Assembly: GCA_016875395.1 (NCBI GenBank) | Contig: VGRF01000012.1 | Coordinates: forward strand, 1-64,000 | From: Deltaproteobacteria bacterium | GTDB taxonomy: Bacteria; Myxococcota_A; UBA9160; UBA6930 | Length of the DNA stretch: 64,000 nt | Reading direction: 5' to 3' | Part shown: positions 27,701 to 35,846 of the stretch, piece by piece | How the letters are laid out: every line of letters begins with the position of its first letter | How positions within the stretch are numbered: position 1 is the stretch's first letter | The notes under the pieces: generated by a model | What the model was told of the DNA's origin: nothing | The model's input: only the letters and a program-made list of their open reading frames with translations | The model's database searches: none | Position numbers and translations under genes: made by a program

Positions 27701-28323
27701 TGCGAGAGGGCGAAGACGCGCGCGGCGAGGACGCCGCCGAGGAGCCCACTACGCGTCGCGCGCCGGACGCGCCCGACCGCGCGCGCCGCATCGCGATGGC
27801 CGCCGGCACCGCCGTGCACGCTGCGCTCGAGCACGCGAGCTTCGACGCGAGCGGGAGCGATCTGCGCAGCCACGGCGAAGCCGCGATCGAGGGGGCGCTC
27901 GCAAGCGTCGAGCCTGCGGACGAGCGCGCTGAAGCCGCGCAGCGCGCGCGCGCGATCTGGGCGCGCGCCTGCGCGGGCAGGCTGCTCGCGAAGCTGCGCG
28001 CGCTCGAGCCGAGCATCGTCGCGCGCGAGCTGCCCGTGCTGCTCGCGCCGAGCGCACTGCCTGCGAGCGACGACGCGCCCGTGGGCTTCGTGTCGGGCGC
28101 GATCGACCTCTTGTATCGGGACGAGGGCGGCCAGTACGTCGTCGCGGACTACAAGACCGACGAAGCGGAGAGCGAGGTGAAGCTCGCCGAGCTCGCGGCG
28201 AAGTACGCGCCCCAAGGCGCGGCCTACACGCGCGCGGTCCAGCTCGCACTCGGCCTAACAACCGCGCCGCGTTTCGAGCTGTGGTTCCTGCAGGCGGGCG
28301 AGGTGCGCGCTACGGGCGCGTGA
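24736..28323 (+). CDS. addA: AddA-type UvrD-like helicase/nuclease
   Basis: Motor and nuclease subunit of AddAB. The 1195-residue product contains Walker A LEAGAGTGKTAALVARV near residue 27, motif Ia VVAITFTEAAAAEMATRI, HLTVRTIHAFCRRLL, motif II LVDEFQDTDALQCELIE, motif III GDPKQSIYGWRNADL, motif V AVQVMTIHRAKGLEFDHVYL and motif VI RLLYVAATRARERLVV. A C-terminal nuclease site, YVVADYKTDEAESE, is near 1137. The GTG start at 24736 makes a GTGA overlap with addB. Its 3' end overlaps the convergent gene at 28310 by 14 bases. Confidence 0.92.
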   Translation: MRIPLVDDGARLLAQTCFDKPVLLEAGAGTGKTAALVARVVVWSLGPGWELAARDDASPHDTAASVLSGVVAITFTEAAAAEMATRIAADLALIARAETPEAYFSDAPLPPESERALRAKALIGALDHLTVRTIHAFCRRLLAAHPLEAGLHPELEVDADAVRVDAIARDAIEARVARSLSAVLDADLAALADAGIGPSALHEALVQLLAEGARPEDFAEELLGPRATSEFAREIASLAQRILAIEAGGLAGSRASTSAAACEQLRGLVRDLAALRERDIALAELAPLCARDWSSTASKLTTWARGDDFGAAETECFGDRAPEVAECSRRLRDGLRQLADMNPPALAAARRLVEELLDECQLRLRAAGIATFGALLRDAHALVRARPEVAARVRRDIRQLLVDEFQDTDALQCELIETIAFEGEARPALFLVGDPKQSIYGWRNADLAAYERMRQRVRDAGGAVEQLVVNRRSTQAVLDEVGRLVAPVMIETPELQPSYEPLQLHPRRAPPRPLADGQAAIEHWLSFARAADGSIENRVLVGRASRLEAEALARDLLRLRAHGAALGKVAVLMRNTTGFEPVLSALRRAGVAFVVERETKHGERRELVEARAFLRCVLDPHDQLALVAALRAPAVGVPDAALVPLWRRDFPKLAAELGGDDGERLASLERVVQETAAAMPAVPGAELLAGFAPGLIAFLRGLAELRRCFATASPERFVERLREVWLLEAAEASRFLGAHRVASVDRLLRDLVAALEDADGSAAGLLAALHRSGTIAREHEEGRPRAIADDAVQVMTIHRAKGLEFDHVYLLQGHREDPNAPDRETRVHRGRGRRAFELLGMPSPSAWQARIDQTVLEKHERVRLLYVAATRARERLVVGWSRRPGNAPEPEAARSFADLLTNRGDPRRRAQAAIDAGGAVRDEHGALWRALDWQEAPALPRAAGSSGALEVARIDADVERLRAAREVAERAESRPWHLAASELAHTTELREGEDARGEDAAEEPTTRRAPDAPDRARRIAMAAGTAVHAALEHASFDASGSDLRSHGEAAIEGALASVEPADERAEAAQRARAIWARACAGRLLAKLRALEPSIVARELPVLLAPSALPASDDAPVGFVSGAIDLLYRDEGGQYVVADYKTDEAESEVKLAELAAKYAPQGAAYTRAVQLALGLTTAPRFELWFLQAGEVRATGA

Positions 28324-28771
28324 GCTCGCGGCGGATGCGGGCGCGGAGGAGCGGGACGTCGCCGTTGAGCTTCTCGCTGTAACGCGGCGCATCGACGAAC
28401 ATGTAGACGAGCATCGCGAGACCCAAGCCCGAGAAGAGCAGCGCCGGCGCGAGATCGTCGATCAAGAGCCAGCAGAGCGGCGTCCACAAACACAAGAACG
28501 CCACCGGCCAGTGGGGTTTCCCGCCTATCGGGCGCGGCTCGTAGCTGCCGACCAAGCGCGGGCCGTCTGTGGAGTCCACGAACTGCCCACAGAAGCGTGC
28601 GATGTGTTGACCCTCGCCATCGTAGGCGCCCGACGAGAACGAGAGCGAAACTTGCTCGGGCGAGACCACTCCGTAGAGCACTCGCTGCTCGAGCGGGAGG
28701 AACCATTCGACCTTCCAGTCGAGTGGCCGAGTGACGCGCTGCAGACGCTCCATCGCGACCTCGATGGTCAC
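28310..28771 (-). CDS. Hypothetical protein with membrane hairpin
   Basis: A 153-residue protein I do not recognise. The first 90 residues look soluble and beta-rich (VEWFLPLEQRVLYGVVSPEQ, GPRLVGSYEPRPIGG). Two adjacent hydrophobic segments follow (VAFLCLWTPLCWLLIDDL, ALLFSGLGLAMLVYMFV) and then a basic tail (LLRARIRRELTRP). Start: GTG at 28771 or ATG at 28753. It converges on addA with a 14-base overlap of the coding ends. Confidence 0.6.
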   Translation of the reverse strand: MTIEVAMERLQRVTRPLDWKVEWFLPLEQRVLYGVVSPEQVSLSFSSGAYDGEGQHIARFCGQFVDSTDGPRLVGSYEPRPIGGKPHWPVAFLCLWTPLCWLLIDDLAPALLFSGLGLAMLVYMFVDAPRYSEKLNGDVPLLRARIRRELTRP

Positions 28772-28843
28772 ATCGAGGTCGATCGATTCGTCGCAGCATC
28801 TCCCAACGCGCTCGTACCCAAGCGATCGCTTCTCCGAGAGGCC

Positions 28844-29842
28844 TCACGCCGCAGCTCCCGGCTTCCAGCGCGACCCCGCGAACAGCTCCTCAATCGCGCG
28901 CAGCGCCTCGTGCTCGCGCGCTTCGAGGCTGCCGCGCAGCACGCGCCACGGCACAGGCTGGGCGCGCAGCGCGTCCTCGAACCAGCGGTGCATGTCGTGG
29001 CGAATCGCTTCGCCGTCGCGGATGCCGTCTTGCGCGAACGGGATCTCGTCGCCGGTGAGCAGGTAGAGGTCGCAGCGATCGCGCGCGGCGATCGCGCCCG
29101 TCTCGGCGTCGTGCGCGCCCATGTAGCGGCGGTGCCAGAGCGCGGTCGCGAACGCGTTCGTGTCGCACACGAGCACGCGGTTCGCTGCGCGCGCGGCGGC
29201 ATTCTCTTGGCGTTGCTGCTCCGCCGCGATCTCCACGAACTCGCTCGAACGCCACTCCGTGTCGCCGCGGCCGTACTTCACGAGCGTGAACTCGCGCCCG
29301 TACTCGGGAACCCACGATGTCGCGAGCCGCTGCGCGAGGCGCTCCGCGAGGGTGGTCTTGCCGGTGGACTCGGCGCCGACCAGCACGACGCGCTTCGCGT
29401 ACCAGCCGCGCACCGGCGGCGCGAGAAACTCCCAGCTCGCGAACGGGTCGGCGCGCACCGCCGCGCCCGAGATCGGGACGCGCGCACGCGAGGGGTCGAC
29501 CGCGACGTGCGCGCACGCGATCTCGCGCGCCCAGCGTTCGCCGTACGCCTCCGAGGTGAATGCGGCGTCGGGCTTCGCGCCGGGCCAGTCGATCGTCAGG
29601 CGCGCCCACAGCGCGGAGTCGTCGGGGTCGTACGCGTCGTCGATGCGCCGCACGTGCGCCCGCGGATGCGCCTCGCGCAGCCACGCCGCGCGCAGCTCGC
29701 CGGGAATCCCGTCGCCCTCGCGCTCGCACACGATCACGGTGACGTGCGCACACTGCGCGAGCGCCGTCTCGATCACGAGCGTGTGGCCCGCGTGCGGCGG
29801 CAGGAACTTGCCCACCACGACGCCGCTCGCGAAGCGCGTCAC
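28844..29842 (-). CDS. nadR: NadR-like NMN adenylyltransferase / ribosylnicotinamide kinase
   Basis: Bifunctional NAD salvage enzyme. Residues 1-150 form the nucleotidyltransferase, with VVVGKFLPPHAGHTLVIETA carrying the HxGH motif at about 17-20 and PISGAAVRADPFASWEF. From about 155, a P-loop kinase domain begins (VVLVGAESTGKTTLAERLA), with VLVCDTNAFATALWHRRY and DLYLLTGDEIPFAQDGIRDG. It would phosphorylate nicotinamide riboside and adenylate NMN. The DNA-binding N-terminal domain of enterobacterial NadR is absent, so it is an enzyme rather than a repressor. The GTG start at 29842 makes a GTGA overlap with pnuC. Confidence 0.92.
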   Translation of the reverse strand: MTRFASGVVVGKFLPPHAGHTLVIETALAQCAHVTVIVCEREGDGIPGELRAAWLREAHPRAHVRRIDDAYDPDDSALWARLTIDWPGAKPDAAFTSEAYGERWAREIACAHVAVDPSRARVPISGAAVRADPFASWEFLAPPVRGWYAKRVVLVGAESTGKTTLAERLAQRLATSWVPEYGREFTLVKYGRGDTEWRSSEFVEIAAEQQRQENAAARAANRVLVCDTNAFATALWHRRYMGAHDAETGAIAARDRCDLYLLTGDEIPFAQDGIRDGEAIRHDMHRWFEDALRAQPVPWRVLRGSLEAREHEALRAIEELFAGSRWKPGAAA

Positions 29843-30525
29843 GCGCCCGCTCCGGCGCGGTGCGCGCGCAGCCAATCGCGCAGGCCGACGATGCACATCG
29901 CGAGGAAGATCGCGTAGAGCACGGCCGTGAGGTGAAGGCCGCGGCTCACGTAGAGCGGCACGTAGATCACGTCGGCGAGGATCCAGAGCCCCCAGTTTTC
30001 GAGGCGCTTTCTACCGAGCAGGTACTGCGCGGCGAGGCTGATCGCGGTGGTGAGCGCGTCGAGCAGCGGCGCCGCGCCGTTCGCGGCGATCAGCACTTCG
30101 CGCAAGCCGAGCGTCGCGAGCGGCACGCCCGCGAGCACGAGCCCGACCTCCCAGCGCGCCATGCGCGTCACGGCGAGCGGCGCTGCGCCGCGGCGCGCGA
30201 ACCACTTCCACCACCCGTAACAACCGAGCGCGAAGAACACGGCCTGCAGGGCCATGTCGGCGTAGAGGCGCGCCTCGAAGAACACCGCGAAGTAGAGCGC
30301 GTTGTTCGCGAGCCCGAGCGGCCAGCTGAGGATGTGCTGCCGCACCGCGAGCCACACGCACGCGCCGCCGCTGATGAAGCCGAGCGTCTCGGTCCAGGTG
30401 AAGGGGGCGAGCTGCGTGGCGGTGGCGAGCAGGAGGGCGAGCGAGGCGACAGCGAGGACGGCGAGCTCGAGGGGGGCGATCCGCGCGTCCGCGCGCCGAG
30501 TTGCCGTGCGCCCGGCTTCACTCAT
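29839..30525 (-). CDS. pnuC: PnuC nicotinamide riboside transporter
   Basis: Inner-membrane facilitator for nicotinamide riboside; metabolic trapping is by the coupled NadR kinase. The 228-residue product has about seven membrane segments and PnuC hallmarks: ETLGFISGGACVWLAVRQHI, WPLGLANNALYFAVFFEARL, GCYGWWKWFARRGAAPLAV, LGRKRLENWGLWILADVIYV and GLHLTAVLYAIFLAM. It begins 1 base after the stop of a small upstream ORF and overlaps nadR by 4 bases, a standard pnuC-nadR salvage operon. Confidence 0.93.
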   Translation of the reverse strand: MSEAGRTATRRADARIAPLELAVLAVASLALLLATATQLAPFTWTETLGFISGGACVWLAVRQHILSWPLGLANNALYFAVFFEARLYADMALQAVFFALGCYGWWKWFARRGAAPLAVTRMARWEVGLVLAGVPLATLGLREVLIAANGAAPLLDALTTAISLAAQYLLGRKRLENWGLWILADVIYVPLYVSRGLHLTAVLYAIFLAMCIVGLRDWLRAHRAGAGA

Positions 30526-30526
30526 C

Positions 30527-30772
30527 TCAGCCTCGCAGGAACGAGCGGGCGACGAGGCCGCAGAGAGCCCTCGTGGCGCATGCGCACTCGCGACGCCTCA
30601 TCCCCCACGCCCCGGCGGGTGCGCACAGGATCATGGCAAAGATGAGGCCGGTCCCCGCCGAGTCCCGCTCCCCCTCCAACCACCACGCGATCGCCGCGAG
30701 CGCAGTGGCAGTCCAAACGAAGTCGAGCGCGCGAAGGGCGCGCGAACGCCGCGCGGGCATTGCGCCGCACAC
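30527..30772 (-). CDS. Small membrane protein upstream of pnuC
   Basis: An 81-residue frame with two hydrophobic stretches (DFVWTATALAAIAWWLEG and GLIFAMILCAPAGAWGM) and a basic Arg/Cys-rich C-terminus. I recognise no family. It is supported by position: its stop lies 1 base before the pnuC ATG, and it fills an otherwise empty 290-base gap. The start could be GTG at 30772 or ATG at 30760. The coding status is uncertain. Confidence 0.4.
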   Translation of the reverse strand: MCGAMPARRSRALRALDFVWTATALAAIAWWLEGERDSAGTGLIFAMILCAPAGAWGMRRRECACATRALCGLVARSFLRG

Positions 30773-30818
30773 GCAGTAGATGACGCGTTCTGGTCGCGAG
30801 CATTGCGGCCCTCGCTCG

Positions 30819-31301
30819 TCAGAACTTCAGCAGCTCCACCTCGAGCTTCGCGAGGTCGACCACGCCGACCGCGTTGTGGCCTTCGAGGAAGCCCGCGCAC
30901 TCGCCCGGGTTGAAGAGCAGTGCGCCGCCGCGGCGCTCGAGCACGAGGCGATGGTTGTGGCCGTGCAGCACGAGGTCGTGGGCGGCGAGCAGCGCGTCGT
31001 CGATGTGGTCGGGGTTGTGGATCACGCCGATGCGGCGGCTGGCGGCCTCGAAGGAGAGGTGGCCCTCGACGAGCTGCATGGCGAACCGCGCTGCAACCGG
31101 CGCGATCGCCTCGCGCTCGTCGTTGTTCCCGTACACGCCGACGAGCGGCGCGTTCAGCCGCGCGAGCACTTCGAGGGTCTTCGCCTGCGTGATGTCGCCG
31201 GTGTGCACCACGCGCTCGACGCGCGCGGCGTTCACGAGCTCCACGATGCGCGTCACGTTGCGCAGGTTGTTATGGGTGTCGCTCACGACCGCGATGCGCA
31301 C
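30819..31301 (-). CDS. YfcE/MJ0936-type metallophosphoesterase
   Basis: A 160-residue calcineurin-like phosphoesterase. Metal-binding motifs appear in order: AVVSDTHNN at the N-terminus, VVHTGDITQ, VYGNNDE and LHGHNHR. Family members are Mn-dependent phosphodiesterases active on model substrates; the physiological substrate is unknown. The GTG at 31301 is preceded by GGAGAGAGC. Extending upstream to 31382 would add 27 residues that do not fit the fold. It is divergent from the crotonase gene. Confidence 0.88.
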   Translation of the reverse strand: MRIAVVSDTHNNLRNVTRIVELVNAARVERVVHTGDITQAKTLEVLARLNAPLVGVYGNNDEREAIAPVAARFAMQLVEGHLSFEAASRRIGVIHNPDHIDDALLAAHDLVLHGHNHRLVLERRGGALLFNPGECAGFLEGHNAVGVVDLAKLEVELLKF

Positions 31302-31401
31302 GCGCTCTCTCCGAAGTGGGCGCAGGGTAGGCGGCGAGATGGAGATTGCGACTGGCGCTGGCGTAGGCTGCGCGCCTTCCACCGCACGAGGAGCAGCGCG
31401 C

Positions 31402-32346
31402 GTGACGACTTATCAGACGATCCTGGTCGACAAGAGCGAGAACATCATGACGATCACGTTCAACCGGCCCGACCGGCTGAACGCGCTGAACGGCCAGATG
31501 CTGATGGACACGCTCGCGGCGCTCGACGACGCGGACGCCGACGACGACGTGAAGGCGATCATCTTCACCGGCGCGGGCCGCGGCTTCTGCGCCGGCGCCG
31601 ATCTCGGCGGCGGCGGCGGCACTTTCGACCACAGTGGCCGCGAGGCGCGGAGCGAGCATCGCGACGGCGGCGGCCTGCTCACGCTGCGCATCTTCGAGTG
31701 CAAGAAGCCGGTGATCGCCGCGATCAACGGGCCGGCCGTCGGCGTCGGCTCGACCATGACGCTGCCGATGGACATCCGCATCGCGAGCGATCAGGCGCGC
31801 TTCGGCTTCGTGTTCGCGCGCCGCGGCATCGTGCCCGAAGCGGCGAGCTCGTACTTCATCACGCGCGCGGTCGGCATCGCGCAGGCGATGGAGTGGGTCG
31901 CGACGGGGCGCGTGTTCTCCGCGGCCGAAGCGCTGGCGGGCCGGCTCGTCTCGCGCGTGGTCCCGCACGACCAGTTGATTCCCACCGCGCGCGCGCTCGC
32001 GCGCGAGATCGCGGACAACTGCAGCGCGATCTCGGTGACGCTCGCGCGCCAGATGCTGTGGCGGATGCTCGGCGCCGATCACCCGATGGAGGCGCACAAG
32101 CTCGACTCGCGCATGATCCACGCGCTCGGGCAATCGCCCGATGCCTACGAAGGCGTGTCGAGCTTCCTCGAGAAGCGCCCCGCCAAGTTCAAGGGCCGCG
32201 TCTCGACGGATCTCCCGCAGCCCTATCCCTGGTGGCCCGAGCGCAAGTTCTCGGACGCGCCCGCCAAGAAGAAGAAGGCGCCGGCGCGCGAGGCGAAGAA
32301 GCCCGCGAAGGCGAAGCCCAAGGCGAAGGCGAAGCGGCGGCGCTAG
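31402..32346 (+). CDS. Enoyl-CoA hydratase/isomerase family protein with Lys-rich tail
   Basis: Crotonase-fold enzyme acting on acyl-CoA thioesters. The core is typical: NRPDRLNALNGQMLMDTL, IIFTGAGRGFCAGADLGG (first oxyanion-hole segment), INGPAVGVGSTMTLPMDIRI (second) and FVFARRGIVPEAASSYFIT with the usual active-site Glu region. A family of this size should end near residue 285. The last 25 residues are instead almost all Lys, Ala, Arg and Pro (AKKKKAPAREAKKPAKAK). A GAGGAG sequence precedes the GTG start at 31402. Its stop overlaps the convergent kinase gene by 4 bases. Confidence 0.88.
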   Translation: MTTYQTILVDKSENIMTITFNRPDRLNALNGQMLMDTLAALDDADADDDVKAIIFTGAGRGFCAGADLGGGGGTFDHSGREARSEHRDGGGLLTLRIFECKKPVIAAINGPAVGVGSTMTLPMDIRIASDQARFGFVFARRGIVPEAASSYFITRAVGIAQAMEWVATGRVFSAAEALAGRLVSRVVPHDQLIPTARALAREIADNCSAISVTLARQMLWRMLGADHPMEAHKLDSRMIHALGQSPDAYEGVSSFLEKRPAKFKGRVSTDLPQPYPWWPERKFSDAPAKKKKAPAREAKKPAKAKPKAKAKRRR

Positions 32347-33803
32347 CGCGCACCGCCGTTGACGATGCGCGCGAGCGGCAGCTCCACGTGGAAGCGCGCG
32401 CCGCGTTCGCTCGGTGCGAGCGTGAGGCGGCCGCCGTGGCGCTCGACGAGCTGGCGCGCCATGGCGAGGCCGAGGCCCGTGCCATGGCCCGCGGCCTTGG
32501 TGGTGAAGAACGGCTCGAAGATGCGCTCGCGCAGCTCGGCGGGAACTCCGGGACCGCTGTCCGCCACCTCGAGGACGGCGCGCTTGTCGTCGGCGAACGT
32601 CGCAATCGAGACGACTCCGCTCGCTCCGCTGCCGCGCACGGCGTGAATCGCGTTGATCACGAGATTCGCGACGACTTGCCCTAACAAGTTGCGGTCGCCG
32701 CGCACGGTCGGGACGGGCGCGAGCCTCGCTTCCAGGGCCACGTCGCCGCGCGCCTCGAAGCGCAGCGTCGGCAGTGCGGCGTCGACGACTTCGCTGAGCG
32801 CGACTTCGCCGAAGCCTGCGCGCGAGTGGTCCGACATCTGGCGCAGCTCGGCGACGATCCCGCGCAGGCGCTCCACGCCCTCCTCGGTCTCGGCGAGCAC
32901 CTCTTCGAACTCCGCGTCGTCGTCGGGGCGCTCGGACAGCTCCGCGAGGTAGTTGAGGTTCGAGCGGATGAAGGCGGCAGGGTTGTTGATCTCGTGCGCG
33001 AGGCTCGCCGCGAGCGTCCCGAGTGCGGCGAGCTTTGCGCCGTGCGCGAGGTGCAGGTCGGTCTCGCGCAGCTCGCGCGCACGCGCTTCGGCCGCGCGCT
33101 GCAGGTTGTCCGCGCTCGACTCGACCTGCGCGAGGCCCTCGACGAAGCGAATCAGCAAGGACGCCGTGAAGGCGAAGCACGTGACGGCAAACAGGATCGG
33201 GAACAGGTACGGAAGATCGACCCATCCGCCCAGCACGAGCGCATCGGACATCACGATGGAGCTGCCGACCACGTTGCCCATCAACACGGACCGCTTCTCT
33301 TCCGGCGGCGCGGCGACAAACGGGGCGACGCCGTTGGCGATCGACAACAGCACCGTGGCGAACGGCGCCCAGCGTCCGAGCTCCGTGAGCGCCGTGTCGG
33401 TGTAGGAGCCGATCAAGGGCGCCGTGCGCAGCAGCTCGCCCTCTGCATACAGGACTCCGGGGATCAGACCCGCCAGCGCGAGGGCGCACTGAAGGCCCGC
33501 GCCCGCAATCGCGAGCTTCGGGAACGTGTGCGACATCGTCTTTTCCATGAGGCGCACGACCAGGAACTGCAGCGGAATCGCGGTGAGGAGAACCGCCGTG
33601 CGGCCCGCGACGGCGGCCGTGTGCGAGTCCGCCGAGTAGATCAGCCCGTGCCCGACGAACATCACCGCCGTCGCGAGGCAGGCGAGCGCGAAGAAGTAGT
33701 GGACCGTTTCGGCGCGGCGGTAGGTCCAAATCCCGAAGTTCACGCCGGCGGCGAACAAGCTCACCACCACCGGGAACGCGAGGAGCGCCGAGTTGTCGCT
33801 CAC
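32343..33803 (-). CDS. Membrane sensor histidine kinase (catalytically intact)
   Basis: A 486-residue two-component kinase. About seven membrane segments occupy residues 1-235. A coiled linker follows, then the dimerisation domain with the phospho-acceptor in [20 protein letters not shown] near residue 270. The ATPase has N-box [16 protein letters not shown]1 [10 protein letters not shown]-box [20 protein letters not shown] and a final [12 protein letters not shown]. The GTG start at 33803 makes a GTGA overlap with the upstream kinase-like gene, so the two are coexpressed. No response regulator is adjacent. It resembles HAMP-less kinases with a 7TM sensor; the signal is unknown. Confidence 0.9.
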   Translation of the reverse strand: MSDNSALLAFPVVVSLFAAGVNFGIWTYRRAETVHYFFALACLATAVMFVGHGLIYSADSHTAAVAGRTAVLLTAIPLQFLVVRLMEKTMSHTFPKLAIAGAGLQCALALAGLIPGVLYAEGELLRTAPLIGSYTDTALTELGRWAPFATVLLSIANGVAPFVAAPPEEKRSVLMGNVVGSSIVMSDALVLGGWVDLPYLFPILFAVTCFAFTASLLIRFVEGLAQVESSADNLQRAAEARARELRETDLHLAHGAKLAALGTLAASLAHEINNPAAFIRSNLNYLAELSERPDDDAEFEEVLAETEEGVERLRGIVAELRQMSDHSRAGFGEVALSEVVDAALPTLRFEARGDVALEARLAPVPTVRGDRNLLGQVVANLVINAIHAVRGSGASGVVSIATFADDKRAVLEVADSGPGVPAELRERIFEPFFTTKAAGHGTGLGLAMARQLVERHGGRLTLAPSERGARFHVELPLARIVNGGAR

Positions 33804-35266
33804 GAGCCCGGCTCCGGCGAAACGGGCGCGAACTCGACGACCACGCGGTTGCCCGCGGCCGTGCTCTCGATCGCGAACGCGCCGCCGTGGCGTTCGACCA
33901 GCTGCCGAGTCACCGCGTAGCTCGCGGTCCGCGAGTCGCCGTCGAGGCGCGTCGCGGGATCGAAGAGGCCGGCTCCAGCCGCGGTGGACAGCGGCGCGCC
34001 GTTGTCCGTTACCGCGAGGTAGGCGTGGCCTTCGCGCTCGCCGGTCTCGATCGAGACCACCGGGGTCGGGCCATCGCCGCTCTCGGGCGACGCCTGGATC
34101 GCGCCGACGATCAGGTGCAGCGTGATCTGCGCGAGCATCGCGGAGTCGCCGTGCACGGGCGGCGCGCTCGCGAGGCTGGTGTGAAGTCGCGCGCGACGAG
34201 TCAGCTCGTAGCTCGCGACCGGCAGCACCCTCGCGACGATCGCAGCGAGGTCGTGGCGCCCGGTAGCGCCCTGCTCTCGGCGAGCGAGCTGCAGTAGCTC
34301 GGCGACGACGATGCGGATCCGCTCGATCCCGCGCTGCGCATGCGCCAGCGGCTCCCGCGCGGCGTCGCGGCGCGATGGCGCGTGCCAAGCGTCGCGCAGA
34401 ATCTTCACGTGGCCCGCGACTTCAGCGAGTGGGCTCTCGATCTGCGCTGCGATGCCGCCCGCGAGCGCGCCCAGCGTGGAGAGGCGTGCCCCGTGCGCGA
34501 GCTCGAGATCTTTGCGGCGCAGCTCTTCCGTGCGCGCATCGATGAGCGCGTTGAGCTCGGCGGCGCTGCGCTCGAGGTGGCGCTGCGAGCGCACGAGGCG
34601 CCGCAACAACACGGCCCCGAAGGCGCCCGAGAAGAGCCCGAAGCCGAGGGGCGAGAGGAACGGCGCCCAGTGCGTGCCGAGCACGACGCAGAGGTCGTTC
34701 ACCAGGCACGCGCCGAAGGCCATCAGAGCGGCGGAGATCAAGGCGCCGCCGTGGATGGTCGGCGCCGCACGTCGGAACGCATGCAGCTGAACCCCGACCA
34801 CGATCGCGAAAGGCGCCAAGAACACCGTTGCGGCGAGCGACAGCTCGGGCACGAGGTACGCACTCACCAGCCCCTCGGCGCGGACCTCGATCGCGTTTCC
34901 GGTGAAGTAGAGCTGCGGCGCAGCCAGCGCGATGCAGACGCCGATCGCCAGGTATGGGATCGCCGCGCGCAGCACCAGGTTGCGGATGCCCGCGAACAGC
35001 TCGCTGAAGCGCTGCATCGCGACCGCGAACGGCAGCGTCCCGACGGTCGCGCTGGTGACCCAAGCTTGCGCACTCTCGAGCGTGTGGGCCTGATAACTCG
35101 CCGCGAAGGCCCCGGAGAGCCACACCACGCCGAGCGACATCACCCCGAGCCAGAGGTGGGCGGGGTCACGCGGGCGCATCCAGAAGACCCAGAGATTGAA
35201 CACGGCCGTGCAGAACGCGAAGGTGCCGAACCCCCACGTGATCCCGGTCAGTACGTCCGTGGTCAT
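33800..35266 (-). CDS. Degenerate membrane histidine kinase homologue (no phospho-acceptor His)
   Basis: A 488-residue protein built like its downstream neighbour: about seven membrane segments (residues 5-235), a coiled linker, then a kinase-like region. The H-box reads GALAGGIAAQIESPLAEVAG near residue 274, with Gln where the phosphorylated His should be. The N-box equivalent (ITLHLIVGAIQAS) lacks the catalytic Asn. The G1 box is kept in part (VTDNGAPL), and ARQ-like [13 protein letters not shown] is present, but GTGLGL is lost. It is probably a pseudokinase partner of the kinase encoded at 32343. Start: ATG at 35266. Confidence 0.82.
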   Translation of the reverse strand: MTTDVLTGITWGFGTFAFCTAVFNLWVFWMRPRDPAHLWLGVMSLGVVWLSGAFAASYQAHTLESAQAWVTSATVGTLPFAVAMQRFSELFAGIRNLVLRAAIPYLAIGVCIALAAPQLYFTGNAIEVRAEGLVSAYLVPELSLAATVFLAPFAIVVGVQLHAFRRAAPTIHGGALISAALMAFGACLVNDLCVVLGTHWAPFLSPLGFGLFSGAFGAVLLRRLVRSQRHLERSAAELNALIDARTEELRRKDLELAHGARLSTLGALAGGIAAQIESPLAEVAGHVKILRDAWHAPSRRDAAREPLAHAQRGIERIRIVVAELLQLARREQGATGRHDLAAIVARVLPVASYELTRRARLHTSLASAPPVHGDSAMLAQITLHLIVGAIQASPESGDGPTPVVSIETGEREGHAYLAVTDNGAPLSTAAGAGLFDPATRLDGDSRTASYAVTRQLVERHGGAFAIESTAAGNRVVVEFAPVSPEPGS

Positions 35267-35423
35267 CTGGCGGAGAATCGGCCTGCCTGGGCCGATTCCT
35301 GAGGCGGGAGTCGGGGTTGCCGGGATCCATGCCGACCGGCCGCGCATCCCGGGCCGGCACTCAGCGCTTCAGTGCAACGCCTCGGCTGGCCGATGAGAGG
35401 CGGTGCGCAAGACGGGGGGAGAC

Positions 35424-35819
35424 ATGCGCTGGTTGGCACTCGTGCTGGTGCTCGTGTGCGCCCCGGTGTTCGCAGAGGCGCCTGCGCCGGGCACACCGCC
35501 TGCGACGCCTAACAACCCGAACAACGCGTCGAATCCGAACGGTGCGCCGGTGCCCCCGAAGAAGTGGCAGATGCGTCCGAACCAGAAGGCGCACCGCGGC
35601 GAGTGCATCAAGCTCACCAAGCAGATCGGTCGCTACGACCGCGATGCGACCTGGGCGAAGGAGCGCGGCAACGAGCTGTGGGAGCTGTCGAGCCGCGAGC
35701 GCGTCTACCGGCTCGCCGCCGAGCGCGAGAAGCTCTGCCCCTCGGTGAAGGGGCCGACGACCGAGGAGCTGCTCGCGCAGGCCGCCGTGATGGCAGCGCG
35801 GCTCGCGGCGGCGGCGTAA
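35424..35819 (+). CDS. Secreted hypothetical protein
   Basis: A 131-residue exported protein. A signal peptide (MRWLALVLVLVCAPVFAEA) is followed by a Pro/Asn-rich linker (TPPATPNNPNNASNPNG), then a charged helical domain with two cysteines (HRGECIKLTKQIGRYDRDAT ... REKLCPSVKG) that could form one disulfide. I recognise no family. The ATG at 35424 follows a GGGGGGAGA Shine-Dalgarno region, better than the GTG at 35403. It is divergent from the kinase pair, so a periplasmic ligand or partner role is possible but speculative. Confidence 0.7.
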   Translation: MRWLALVLVLVCAPVFAEAPAPGTPPATPNNPNNASNPNGAPVPPKKWQMRPNQKAHRGECIKLTKQIGRYDRDATWAKERGNELWELSSRERVYRLAAEREKLCPSVKGPTTEELLAQAAVMAARLAAAA

Positions 35820-35846
35820 ACGCAGGGCGCGTTCTAGGGCGGCGAA

